DNA of 58,660 nucleotides from positions 1-58,660 of the forward strand of contig CAYSHC010000019.1 in assembly GCA_964430855.1 (NCBI GenBank), given 5' to 3'. The notes under the pieces were generated by a model that worked only from the letters and a program-made list of their open reading frames with translations, had not been told where the DNA came from and made no database searches. Each line of letters opens with the position of its first letter. The first letter of the stretch is position 1. Both the position numbers and the translations under genes were made by a program. The stretch is from JAEZDP01 sp964430855. GTDB taxonomy: Bacteria > Acidobacteriota > Vicinamibacteria > Vicinamibacterales > Vicinamibacteraceae. This document shows, piece by piece, positions 43,887 through 52,320 of the stretch.

Positions 43887-44462
43887 ATGGCCGGCCTGAT
43901 CGAAGCGATCGACGTGAAACGCAAGATGTTCATCGAGCTCGATGACACCCCCTACCACGCGCTCGACGTGGAGGTGTCACGGCCGACGGCCCGCGGCGGG
44001 CAGACGCTCGTGCGCATAAAGATGCGCAACCTGCTGACGCGCGCCGTGTTCGACCGCACGTTCAAGGCCGGCGAGAAGTTCAGGGAGCCCGATCTGGTCA
44101 AGGTACCGGTGTCGTTCCAGTACGCCGACGCCTCCGGCCTGCACTTCATGGACCTCGAGAGCTTCGAGACGCTGACGCTGTCGCTCGAGACGGTCGGCGA
44201 CGACAGGCTGCTGCTGGCCGACAACGCTGAGCTGCACCTCCAGAAGTACAACGGCAACCCGATCGGGCTGATGTTCCCGCCCCACGTCGAGCTGACGGTG
44301 GTCTACACCGAGCCGGGCGCGCGCGGCGACACCGCCAGCGGCGCCGTGACCAAGCTGGCGCGCGTGGAGACGGGCCTCGAGGTGCGCGTCCCGCTCTTTG
44401 TCAACGAGGGCGAGCGCATCAAGGTCCATACCGAGACGCACGAGTTCGCCGGGCGCGCCTGA
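43887..44462 (+). CDS. Elongation factor P-like protein, YeiP/EfpL-type loop
   Basis: A 191-residue three-domain EF-P family protein. EF-P enters stalled ribosomes and eases peptide bond formation at proline runs. The domain I tip loop reads SRPTARGGQT (31-40), with Arg36 where many EF-Ps have a modified lysine; the PTARG pattern matches the E. coli YeiP/EfpL loop rather than KPGKG. The C-terminal VPLFVNEGERIKVHTET is a standard domain III. It lies 34 bp after the TIM-barrel gene. A hairpin follows it. A canonical EF-P is probably encoded elsewhere, but this could be the only copy. Confidence 0.85.
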   Translation: MAGLIEAIDVKRKMFIELDDTPYHALDVEVSRPTARGGQTLVRIKMRNLLTRAVFDRTFKAGEKFREPDLVKVPVSFQYADASGLHFMDLESFETLTLSLETVGDDRLLLADNAELHLQKYNGNPIGLMFPPHVELTVVYTEPGARGDTASGAVTKLARVETGLEVRVPLFVNEGERIKVHTETHEFAGRA

Positions 44463-44474
44463 CGAGCTGTCCGC

Positions 44475-44504
44475 ACGCGATGTCCTGACGAACGGACATC
44501 GCGT
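44475..44504. terminator. Hairpin terminator-like structure after the EF-P-like gene
   Basis: Perfect 11-bp arms ACGCGATGTCC (44475-44485) and GGACATCGCGT (44494-44504) with an 8-base loop, 12 bp after the stop. There is no T-tract. The remaining bases to 44641 show nothing else clear. Confidence 0.65.
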
Positions 44505-44641
44505 CCGTCGCCGAGGACACGCGCGCGCGGCGGCACGCCTCGTGACGCCGTCAGACGCCGCGCCTGCCCGCTGCACCTTCACCGGAGCGCGTCTTGCATT
44601 GCGCTCGACGACTCCGCCTGCCTGTGTTGGAGAGGTGCGTG

Positions 44642-45217
44642 GTGCTGAAGAAGTGTGGACTCATCGCGCTGGTGGCAGCGGCGACCGCTGCCTGTGGTTC
44701 CGACGGTTCCCTGTCGGCCGACGGCCAGGCCGGCCTGCCGACGTCGCCTTCCCAGGTCGCGCCCGCGCCGGGCAACGTGGAGGTGTCGCGCGTCCGGGTG
44801 TTCGTCAAGGACGGACGGCCGCAGGCCTACGTGGAGGGGACGCTTGGCGACGGCTGCACACGCCTGCTGCCGGTGACGCAGCAACGAGCAGGCTCGACGT
44901 TCCACATCTCGCTCTCGTCGGTGCGCGAGGGCGAGGTCTGCACGATGATCCTTCAGCTGGTGAACGAGTGGGTGCCGCTCGAGGGCCTCGACGCCCCCGG
45001 GACGTACCAGGTGCGGGCAAACGCGGCGACGGTGGCCTTCGAGCTGGTCGCGGATGGCGACGGCCAGCTGCGGATCGAGCCGGATCCGGGTCCGCTCCCG
45101 ACCGTACCGACGACGGAGATCCCCGGACACGTCGCGCCGAACGACCCGCCTCGCGGCGGTGACGACTCGTCCGGGCAGGTCCAGCCGGCAGTTCCCGGTG
45201 GCGACAGCAACCGCTGA
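44642..45217 (+). CDS. Putative lipoprotein of unknown function
   Basis: A 191-residue protein with a lipobox ending at Cys19 (VAAATAAC). The middle is a short beta-rich domain (SRVRVFVKDGRPQAYVEGTL); the last 45 residues are Pro/Gly/Asp-rich and probably disordered. No known domain was recognised. GTG 44642 is favoured over GTG 44639 because GGAGAGG ends 6 bases before it. Confidence 0.7.
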   Translation: MLKKCGLIALVAAATAACGSDGSLSADGQAGLPTSPSQVAPAPGNVEVSRVRVFVKDGRPQAYVEGTLGDGCTRLLPVTQQRAGSTFHISLSSVREGEVCTMILQLVNEWVPLEGLDAPGTYQVRANAATVAFELVADGDGQLRIEPDPGPLPTVPTTEIPGHVAPNDPPRGGDDSSGQVQPAVPGGDSNR

Positions 45218-45282
45218 CGTCTGCACAGGGGCCTGCCCCTGCGGTAGGCTAGTGACCGCTCCGATCACGGGGCGGTCCCTGC

Positions 45283-45642
45283 ATGCCCAACGCCCCTGCC
45301 CAGCTCACCGTCACCCGCCCCGGGCCCGGCACGTGGAGCGACAATTACGGGATGTCGGTGTCGCTCGACGGCGAGGTGATCGCCCGGCTCGCCGCCGGGC
45401 GATCCGTCACGCGCGAAATACCTCCCGGGCCGCACCGCCTGCGCGTCAACAACACGCTGATGTGGAAGACCATCGAGTTCGACGCCGAGCCCGGTGCCCG
45501 CATCCACTACGTCGCGTCGAACCGGCCTGGCTGGCTCACGACCATCCTGGCCATGGTGGGCACCAGCTGGTTCTATCTGGACGTCGACCGCGTTGACGAC
45601 AAAGGGAGCGACGAGCCCATGAGCCGTCCGTCGGAAGGGTAG
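45283..45642 (+). CDS. Small protein of unknown function (PEGA-like)
   Basis: A 119-residue protein. The core (SVSLDGEVIARLAAGRSV, then REIPPGPHRLRVNNT) has the strand pattern of PEGA-like or DUF2846-like surface domains, and a hydrophobic C-terminal segment (GWLTTILAMVGTSWFYLDV) may anchor it. There is no signal peptide. Function is not assigned. Its TAG stop (45640-45642) is the first triplet of a TAGGGACGGCT repeat arm. TAGGCT near 45245 is a possible -10. Confidence 0.65.
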   Translation: MPNAPAQLTVTRPGPGTWSDNYGMSVSLDGEVIARLAAGRSVTREIPPGPHRLRVNNTLMWKTIEFDAEPGARIHYVASNRPGWLTTILAMVGTSWFYLDVDRVDDKGSDEPMSRPSEG

Positions 45643-45650
45643 GGACGGCT
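45640..45650 (+). repeat. Single arm of the TAGGGACGGC repeat at a stop codon
   Basis: TAGGGACGGCT directly forms the stop of the preceding gene; the second arm of the palindrome is absent, so this is a partial or decayed element. Confidence 0.6.
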
Positions 45651-45677
45651 CCCATCCCTCGCGCCCGGGAGGCCGCC

Positions 45678-46232
45678 ATGGAGAAGGCCCTCGAAACCCA
45701 GCTGGCCAACATCGAGAAGCGCACGGGCCGGTCTGTTGCCGACCTGATCGCGGTCGTCAGGAACAGCGGGCTCGAGAAGCACGGCGAGATGCGCGACATG
45801 CTGAAGCGCGATCTCGGCATGGGCCACGGCGACGCCAACGTCATCGTCCACCTGGCGCTGCACGCGGGTGGCGCCGAAGGCGACGGCCCCTCGGTCGTGG
45901 AGGCGGTGGACGCGCTCTACACGGGCCCGAAGGCGGCGCTGCGGCCGATCCACGACGCCGTCATGACGGCCGTCGAGGGCTTCGGCCATTTCGAGGTTGC
46001 CCCCAGGAAGACCTACGTGAGCCTGCGGCGGTCGAAGCAGTTCGCCACGCTCGGCCCGGCGACCAGCACGCGGGTAGAGCTCGGCCTCAACATGAAGGGC
46101 GTCGCCCCCACCGACAGGTTGCTCGCGGAGCCCCCCGGCCGGATGTGCCAGTACAAGGTGAAGCTGACGAGCGTCGACGAGGTGGACGGCGAGCTGGTCG
46201 GCTGGATCCGGCGGGCGTACGAATCGGCGTGA
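45678..46232 (+). CDS. DUF4287/DUF5655 domain-containing protein
   Basis: A 184-residue protein with DUF4287 (about 3-60, LANIEKRTGRSVADLIAVV to LGMGHGDANVIVH) and DUF5655 (about 75-180, DALYTGPKAALRPIHDAVM to YVSLRRSKQFA). DUF5655 resembles predicted transport or DNA-associated domains, but no function is proven. GGGAGG lies 6 bases before the ATG. It abuts the convergent DAHP synthase gene, the stops forming TGATCA. Confidence 0.87.
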   Translation: MEKALETQLANIEKRTGRSVADLIAVVRNSGLEKHGEMRDMLKRDLGMGHGDANVIVHLALHAGGAEGDGPSVVEAVDALYTGPKAALRPIHDAVMTAVEGFGHFEVAPRKTYVSLRRSKQFATLGPATSTRVELGLNMKGVAPTDRLLAEPPGRMCQYKVKLTSVDEVDGELVGWIRRAYESA

Positions 46233-47315
46233 TCAGCGGGCGAGCGTCGCTTTGACCTTTGCCTCGCGGGCCCGCCTTGCGCGCGCGAACTGCTCGAGCA
46301 GCGGCTCGGTCTGCTCCAGCGACAGGCAGGCGTCGGTGATGCTCTGGCCGTAGACCGCCTTCATGCCGGGCACGTAGTCCTGCCGCCCCTCGACGAGGTG
46401 GCTCTCGAGCATCGCCCCGAAGATGCGCGCCTCGCCGCCGGAGACCTGCTCGGCGATGGAGGCCGCGACGGTCACCTGCCGGAGGTGGTTCTTCTGGCTG
46501 TTGCCGTGGGAGCAGTCGATGAGGACGGCCTCGCGCAGGCCCTTCGCGCGCAGCCGGGTGCAGACGTCGTCGACGCACTCGGGCGTGTAGTTCGGGCCGG
46601 TGCGCGAGCCGCCCCGCAGGATCACATGGCACGTGTCGTTGCCGGTCGTCTGGAAGATCGCCGACACGCCCTGCTTGGTGACCGACGGGAAGAGGTGCGG
46701 CGACCGCGCGGACAGCACCGCGTCCACGGCGGTCTGCGTCGTGCCATCCGTGCTGTTCTTGAAGCCCACCGGCATCGACAGCCCGGAAGCGAGCTCTCGA
46801 TGCACCTGGCTCTCCGTGGTGCGCGCCCCGATGGCGACGTAGCTCGTCAGGTCGGCGATGTGCTGGGGCAGCTGCGTGTCGAGGAACTCGCAGGCCGTCG
46901 GCAGCCCGAGGTCGTTCACGTCGAGCAGCAGCCGGCGCGCCAGGCGGATGCCCTTGTTGATCTGGAAGCTCTCGTCGAGATCGGGGTCGTTGACCAGGCC
47001 CTTCCAGCCGACCGACGTCCGCGGCTTCTCGAAGTACGAGCGCATGACGACGATGAGGTCGTCGCTGTAGCGCTGGGCCAGCGCCGACAGCCGCGTGGCG
47101 TACTCGAGCGCCGCCTCCGTGTCGTGGATGGAACAGGGGCCCACCACGACGACGAAGCGCGAGTCCTCGCCGTCGAGCACCTGCCCGATCGCCCGCCGGG
47201 TATCCGCGACGACGTTCGAGGCCCGCTCGGATGCGGGAATCTCCTCGATGAGGATGGCCGGCGGCAGCAGGGGCTTGACCTGGGCGATACGGAGGTCGTC
47301 GGTCCTTCGGTACAT
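46233..47315 (-). CDS. aroG: 3-deoxy-7-phosphoheptulonate synthase (type I, AroG-like)
   Basis: A 360-residue DAHP synthase, which condenses phosphoenolpyruvate and erythrose-4-phosphate in the first step of the shikimate pathway. GPCSIHD (59-65), MRSYFEKPRTSVGWKGL, GARTTESQVHRELASGLS, GFKNSTDG and CSHGNSQK are type I signatures. The full N-terminal extension (LLPPAILIEEIP) is present, as in feedback-regulated E. coli isozymes, but the inhibiting amino acid cannot be told. No other aro gene is adjacent. AGAAGG lies 5 bases before the ATG at 47315. Confidence 0.96.
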   Translation of the reverse strand: MYRRTDDLRIAQVKPLLPPAILIEEIPASERASNVVADTRRAIGQVLDGEDSRFVVVVGPCSIHDTEAALEYATRLSALAQRYSDDLIVVMRSYFEKPRTSVGWKGLVNDPDLDESFQINKGIRLARRLLLDVNDLGLPTACEFLDTQLPQHIADLTSYVAIGARTTESQVHRELASGLSMPVGFKNSTDGTTQTAVDAVLSARSPHLFPSVTKQGVSAIFQTTGNDTCHVILRGGSRTGPNYTPECVDDVCTRLRAKGLREAVLIDCSHGNSQKNHLRQVTVAASIAEQVSGGEARIFGAMLESHLVEGRQDYVPGMKAVYGQSITDACLSLEQTEPLLEQFARARRAREAKVKATLAR

Positions 47316-47357
47316 ACGACCTTCTAGGGTAGCAAACCGCCGGGGTCGGGGCGCCCG

Positions 47358-48755
47358 CTACCTGTCCGAGAGCCTGATCGAGCGTCCCACGCGTTCGAAG
47401 GCCCCCTGGTAGGCCGCCGCGTCGCGCTCGGGCACGACCGTCAGGTAGTAGAACAGGCTGCCGTCGGCGAGCAGCGTCGTGTACAGGCCGATGCGCTCGG
47501 TGCCTCCGAGCACCGACCGGCCCACGAGGGGCGTGGCCAGCGCCGTCCGGCCCGAGATCGTGGTCGTCTGCTGCGCCCCGGCCTGCTCCAGCCCGGCGTT
47601 GGACTGCACAAACGCCTGCACGAGCGTCCGGGTCGCCTCCCGCAGGTCGCGCGACGAGGCGCGGGCGACGCCCAGCTCCACGCCGTGAGTCAGGACGCTC
47701 GTCCCCGACGACACGCCGAGGCCGTTCTCCGGCACGTACTTCACCGAGTTGGTGGACGAGACGGCCTGCCAGTTGTCGGGCACCTGCACCTGGAAGAGCC
47801 GGCCGCCCCGCGCCGTCCGGTAGCGGCTGGACGGGGGCGGCACGGGGTTGCCAATGACGCCCGTCGTGGCCGGCGCCTCGCCGCCGCGGCCGCCGGAGTC
47901 GTTGCGCGCGAGGTCGGCCATCGACCGCGCCGGCGGCAGCGACGCCAGCGCCCGCCGGACGTCCTCGAACCGGCCGGTCGGCTGCGCCCGGGCAATCTGG
48001 AGCCTAGAGGCTTCCTCGGCGATGTACCGCGACCGGTTGCCCGGGTCCGGGTGGCTGCTCAGCCACTCGGGCGGCGCCCCGCCCCGGCCCCGGCTCTGGA
48101 TCGTCTCGAACATGCGTCCGAGGTCACGCGGGTCGTAGCCGGCACGCGCCATGATCTGCGCGCCGAGCAGGTCGGCCTGCTTCTCGTACTCGCGCGAGTA
48201 CTTCATCAGCCACGTGCCGAGGCCGAACTCGGTCCCCTGCGCGATGGCCTCGCCCCATCCGCCGCCGATCACGGCGCCGGCGATGGCCCCGGCCAGCGCC
48301 CCGAGCTGGAAGCCCTGGGCCTTCGTGGCGTTGGCGGTGCCGTGGCGCAGCAGCACGTGGCTGAGCTCGTGCGCCATCACCCCCACGACCTCCCCCTCGG
48401 AGCTCGCCGCCTCGATCATCCCGCGGTTGACGAACATCGGTCCGCCGGGCAGGGCGAAGGCGTTGATCTCCTGGAGGTTGACGGGGGTGAACGAGTATTC
48501 GAAGACCGGCAGGTCGAGCTCGGCCGGCGCCTGGGCGACGAGCCGCTCTCCGAGACGCGCGAGGTAGTCGGAGATGGCGTCGTTGCTGATGATGGGGTAC
48601 TGCTGGCGCACCTGCTCGGCCGCCTCGCGTCCCAGCTGGACGTCCTGTTCCGGGGTGAACCGGTTCTTCGGCGGCGTGATCCGCGTCTGCGCCGCGAGGC
48701 CGGCGCTCACGAGCGCAACGGCCAGGACGGCAGGCACCAGGGGACGCACACGCAT
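47358..48755 (-). CDS. M48 family metalloprotease (BepA-like), secreted
   Basis: A 465-residue protein with a signal peptide (1-22, SAGLAAQ). The zinc motif is HELSH (129-133), with Glu191 in REYEKQAD as third ligand. The active-site domain and a Gly-rich helical insert (about 148-180) resemble BepA/LoiP-type outer-membrane quality-control proteases. After about residue 320, a second domain takes the place of the TPR repeats of BepA. AGGAGG lies 8 bases before ATG 48755, a strong start. It is divergent from the MBL gene. Confidence 0.9.
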   Translation of the reverse strand: MRVRPLVPAVLAVALVSAGLAAQTRITPPKNRFTPEQDVQLGREAAEQVRQQYPIISNDAISDYLARLGERLVAQAPAELDLPVFEYSFTPVNLQEINAFALPGGPMFVNRGMIEAASSEGEVVGVMAHELSHVLLRHGTANATKAQGFQLGALAGAIAGAVIGGGWGEAIAQGTEFGLGTWLMKYSREYEKQADLLGAQIMARAGYDPRDLGRMFETIQSRGRGGAPPEWLSSHPDPGNRSRYIAEEASRLQIARAQPTGRFEDVRRALASLPPARSMADLARNDSGGRGGEAPATTGVIGNPVPPPSSRYRTARGGRLFQVQVPDNWQAVSSTNSVKYVPENGLGVSSGTSVLTHGVELGVARASSRDLREATRTLVQAFVQSNAGLEQAGAQQTTTISGRTALATPLVGRSVLGGTERIGLYTTLLADGSLFYYLTVVPERDAAAYQGAFERVGRSIRLSDR

Positions 48756-48858
48756 CAGGGAAACCTCCTGTGGCTCGATTATGGCGGATCGGGCTGCCGC
48801 CGCGTCGGGCTGCCCGCCTTGCGTAGCTGCCTGCAAATTGGCAAGCTGGCGAGCCGCC

Positions 48859-49755
48859 ATGCTGCTCGCCCTCGCCGTCATCGCCCTCATTGCCCACGCG
48901 CCCGTCCCGCAGGCGCCCGCTGCCCTCGTGCCGGACGCACCGACCGTCTGCAACGCCTGCGACGAGTGGAACGCGCCGCAGGAGCCCTTCCGCATCTTCG
49001 GCAACGCCTGGTACGTCGGCACGGCGGGCCTGTCCGCCGTGCTCATCACTTCTGACGCCGGCCACGTGCTGATCGACGGCGGGCTCCCGCAGTCGGCGCC
49101 GCGCATCGACGCGAACATCCGGGCGCTCGGGTTCCGGACGGCCGACATCCGCCTCATCGTGACGTCGCACGCGCACTTCGACCACGTCGGCGGCGTGGCC
49201 GCACTCCAGCGCGCGAGCGGCGCGACGGTGGCTGCCACGGCGGCGGCGGCGCGGGCGCTCGAGGCCGGACTGCCGATGCCGGACGATCCCCAGTACGGCC
49301 TGGGACGCGAGGCGAACGCCTTCCCTCCGGTGGCGCGGGTGAAGGTCATTGCCGACGGCGAGGTCCTGCGGGTGGGCGACGCCGCGCTGACGGCGCACGC
49401 GACGCCCGGCCACACCCCCGGCGGGACGTCGTGGTCGTGGCGGTCGTGCGAGGGCGATCGATGCCTGACCATCGTCTATGCCGACAGCCTGACGGCGGTG
49501 TCGGCCGACGACTTCAGGTTCAGCGACGGTCCGCTCGCCGCCGCCTTCCGCGCAACGATCGACAGGGTGGCGGCGCTGCCATGCGACATCGTGGTGGCCG
49601 CGCACCCGGGCTTCACCGATCTGCAGGGCAGGCTCGAGCGGCGCCGGGCCGGAGTGACGCCGGATCCGTTCGTCGATCCGGCAGGCTGCCGGGCCTACGC
49701 GGCGGCTGCACGCGAGCGGCTCGAGAAACGCCTCGACGCCGAACGCGCACGCTGA
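48859..49755 (+). CDS. Subclass B3-like metallo-beta-lactamase
   Basis: A 298-residue secreted MBL protein (signal about 1-23). The B3 layout is present: WNAPQEPFRIFGN (37-49), HAHFDH (104-109), His185 in TPGHTPGGTSW and His249 in VVAAHPG. The B3 group uses HHH plus DHH zinc sites and can hydrolyse penicillins, cephalosporins and carbapenems. Whether this protein does so is unknown; environmental B3 homologues vary. The ATG 48859 start lacks an SD. It converges on the LVIVD gene, 6 bp apart. Confidence 0.87.
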   Translation: MLLALAVIALIAHAPVPQAPAALVPDAPTVCNACDEWNAPQEPFRIFGNAWYVGTAGLSAVLITSDAGHVLIDGGLPQSAPRIDANIRALGFRTADIRLIVTSHAHFDHVGGVAALQRASGATVAATAAAARALEAGLPMPDDPQYGLGREANAFPPVARVKVIADGEVLRVGDAALTAHATPGHTPGGTSWSWRSCEGDRCLTIVYADSLTAVSADDFRFSDGPLAAAFRATIDRVAALPCDIVVAAHPGFTDLQGRLERRRAGVTPDPFVDPAGCRAYAAAARERLEKRLDAERAR

Positions 49756-49761
49756 GCCTGC

Positions 49762-51624
49762 CTAGCGGGCGGCGGCCAGCGCCTCGATGGTGGAGGCCAG
49801 CGCCGCCAGGCGGGACGCGTCGACGCCGGACGCCTTTGCCGCGTCCTGCTTCAGCAGCGCCACGAGCTTCGGTGCCCCGGCGGGCGTGTCCTGCGCGAGC
49901 CACGCGCGAATCGCGCCTGCCTGCCGCGTCGAGAGCGTCCCGCTCCGCTCGAGCTGCGCCACGTAGGCTCGCCCCACCGCGGGATGCGCCGGCCAGGTGA
50001 TGCGGTCCTGGTGCTGGACGTTGAAGTGCTGCGCCTGCACCAGGCGTGCGGCTTCGAGCTCGTCCTCGGAGAGGTGCGGGCCGGGCGTCAGCCTGAACAC
50101 GTCGAGGCCGCGCGCCATCTCGGCGCCGTAGACGTAGCCGTTGTACCAGTAGGCCGACCAGTAGCCGCCGGTGATCAGCCGCTTCGCGTCCAGGGGCCCG
50201 CGGTCGAAGTACGCGATCTCGACGGGCGTCGACGGGTCGGTGAAATCGAAGACCGAGATGCCGCCCTGGTACCAGGCCTGCACCATGATGTCGCGCCCGG
50301 GGACGGGCACGAGCGACCCGTTGTGGGCCACGCAGTTCTCGGTCGCCGTCTGCGGCGCGGGCAGCTTGTAGTAGCCGGCGAACTTCAGCTTGCGGTCGAC
50401 GATCTCGAAGATCGCATTCGCGCCCCACGTCGGCTTGTCGGTCGCCTGGCAGCGCGGCCGCAGGCCGCCGCCCCACTCATCGGTGAAGATCACCTTCGTC
50501 CCGCTGTTGTCGAACGTGGCCGAGTGCCAGTAGGCGAAGTTCTCGTCCGCGACGTGGTCGAGGCGCTTCGGCGCGACCGGGTCGCTGATGTCGAGCAGGA
50601 TGCCGTTGCCCGAGCAGGCGCCTGCCGCGAGCCCCACCTCCGGGTACACCGTGATGTCGTGGCACTGGTTGGTGGTCGCGGTGGTCTGGGTGCCGGGCCC
50701 GTGGTCGCCGCCGGCCCAGAGCGCCGCGATCCTGCCTGTCGCCTCGTCGGCGAAGATGCGCGGCCGCGAGACGATGCGGGCGCGCTCGGGGTTGGCAACG
50801 GGCACCTCGATGACGTCGATGCTGAAGAGCGCCGTGTCGGGGTTCTCGTCGGGGTCGCCGTCGGAGCAGCCCTCGAGCTCCTCGCTCGACCGGACAACGG
50901 ACGTCCCCGAACCGTAGACGTACACCCGCGACGGGTCGTCGGGCCTGGTGACGAGCGTGTGGGTGTGCGACCCGCGGCAGGTCTGCACGGCCGCCACCTG
51001 ACGGGGCATGCGCACGTCGCTGATGTCGAAGATGCGGACGCCGCGGAACCGCTCGCGGCTCACCGGGTCTTCGACGCCGCCCGTGCCGCAGTCGATGCGC
51101 CCCCGCGTCTGCTCGACAGACATGAAGAGCAGCGACCCGTGCACCGAGACGTCGCCCTGCCCGCCGGGACAGACGACCGAGGTCACCAGCTCGGGCTTCG
51201 ACGGCGTCGAGACGTCGTAGACGTTGAAGCCGTTGAAGTTGCCGATGAACAGGTGATTGCCGGCAAACGCGAGGTCGGTGTTGGCGAAGTTCAGGCCCGT
51301 GAAGGGCTTCGGCGCCGGCTTGTTCGCGCTCTCCTCCGAGTCGGCCTTCTCTTCTGCTGCCTTCTTCTCGTCAGCCTTCTCGTCGTCGTTCGAGACGCCT
51401 GGCACCGGCTCGCCGGCGGGCGCTTCGGGGTCGTAGAACCCCTGCGGCCGCGGCACGTTGGCCACCAGCTCCATGTGCCAGGCCGCCTCGCCGGCGTCCT
51501 CGTACCCCGCGGCGAGCCCGACGCGCGGGTCGCCGCCGCCCTGCGCCGCCTGCTGCGCCGCCAGTGGCATGACCAGGATCGTGACGACGGCGGACAGGCC
51601 GCCGAGCAACAACACACGCCTCAT
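49762..51624 (-). CDS. Secreted LVIVD-repeat protein
   Basis: A 620-residue protein with a signal peptide (about 1-23, PLAAQ). An acidic, Lys/Glu/Ala-rich linker (about 80-105) leads into an LVIVD-type beta-propeller (for example HLFIGNFNGFNVYDVSTPSKP, FRGVRIFDISD, GGISVFDFTDPSTP), followed by a helical tail. Several Cys pairs suggest disulfides. Function is unknown; the family is common in secreted proteins of soil bacteria. Its ATG overlaps the DUF305 stop by four bases (ATGA), so the two are coupled. Confidence 0.87.
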   Translation of the reverse strand: MRRVLLLGGLSAVVTILVMPLAAQQAAQGGGDPRVGLAAGYEDAGEAAWHMELVANVPRPQGFYDPEAPAGEPVPGVSNDDEKADEKKAAEEKADSEESANKPAPKPFTGLNFANTDLAFAGNHLFIGNFNGFNVYDVSTPSKPELVTSVVCPGGQGDVSVHGSLLFMSVEQTRGRIDCGTGGVEDPVSRERFRGVRIFDISDVRMPRQVAAVQTCRGSHTHTLVTRPDDPSRVYVYGSGTSVVRSSEELEGCSDGDPDENPDTALFSIDVIEVPVANPERARIVSRPRIFADEATGRIAALWAGGDHGPGTQTTATTNQCHDITVYPEVGLAAGACSGNGILLDISDPVAPKRLDHVADENFAYWHSATFDNSGTKVIFTDEWGGGLRPRCQATDKPTWGANAIFEIVDRKLKFAGYYKLPAPQTATENCVAHNGSLVPVPGRDIMVQAWYQGGISVFDFTDPSTPVEIAYFDRGPLDAKRLITGGYWSAYWYNGYVYGAEMARGLDVFRLTPGPHLSEDELEAARLVQAQHFNVQHQDRITWPAHPAVGRAYVAQLERSGTLSTRQAGAIRAWLAQDTPAGAPKLVALLKQDAAKASGVDASRLAALASTIEALAAAR

Positions 51625-52283
51625 CGGGTCCTCTCTCCGAGCATGCGGCGCATCCGCCGAATCTCCATGCCCTGGTCTGCCTCGACGTCCGAGACGAACG
51701 CGAACAGCTCCGGTTCCTGCCCCGCGCCTGGCGTCTCGAGCAGCGTCCGCACCATCACCAGGGCGCCCTCGTGGTGCCGGATCATGCCGGCAAGGAACAG
51801 CTCGTCGAAGCGCGAGCCCTCCGCGGCGCGCAACTCCGCCATCTCGTCGGCGGTCAGCATTCCCGGCATCAGCGTGCCCGCCGCGTCATGGTGCCCGTGA
51901 TGGTGCGCATGCGCGTCGTCGGGCGTGGCGCCGCGGCTCGCGAGCCACTCGCGCATCATCGTCATCTCGTCGGCCTGGCTGGCGGCGATGCGCTCGGCGA
52001 GCTTGACGATATCGGGGCTCGTCGTGCGGGCGGGCACGAGCGACGTCATCTCGAGGGCCTGCGCGTGATGCGCAAGCATCCCCTGCATGAAGGTGACGTC
52101 GGCGGCCGTATGACGCACGGCGCTGGTGTCGGTAGCCGTGGCCGCGTCGATGACGCGCGTCGGCTCGCCAGGCGCGCCCGGCTGCACGAGACGCGGCCCT
52201 GACGGCGCGGCGTCCTGACCGGCTGCGGCGGAAGCCCCCGCGAACGCGAGGGCGAGGGCGACGAGTCCGCGCGCGGATCTCAC
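51621..52283 (-). CDS. DUF305 family protein with a His-rich segment
   Basis: A 220-residue secreted protein (signal about 1-22, SAAAGQ). Two ferritin-like half-sites, FMQGMLAHHAQALEM (65-79) and FLAGMIRHHEGALVM (163-177), define DUF305. Between them is an unusual His-rich stretch, HAHHHGHHD (125-133), probably metal-binding. DUF305 proteins are linked to copper or other metal handling. GTG 52283 follows TACCAT by 6 bases, so a longer reading to 52331 is rejected. It is coupled to the LVIVD gene. Confidence 0.88.
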   Translation of the reverse strand: MRSARGLVALALAFAGASAAAGQDAAPSGPRLVQPGAPGEPTRVIDAATATDTSAVRHTAADVTFMQGMLAHHAQALEMTSLVPARTTSPDIVKLAERIAASQADEMTMMREWLASRGATPDDAHAHHHGHHDAAGTLMPGMLTADEMAELRAAEGSRFDELFLAGMIRHHEGALVMVRTLLETPGAGQEPELFAFVSDVEADQGMEIRRMRRMLGERTR

Positions 52284-52289
52284 CCGCCC

Positions 52290-52295
52290 ATGGTA
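52290..52295 (-). promoter_or_regulatory. -10 element, predicted leaderless start of the DUF305 gene
   Basis: TACCAT on the minus strand, with 6 bases (GGGCGG) before GTG 52283. Confidence 0.55.
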
Positions 52296-52320
52296 GCGGA
52301 AACGTCCCGACGGGCGCGCC

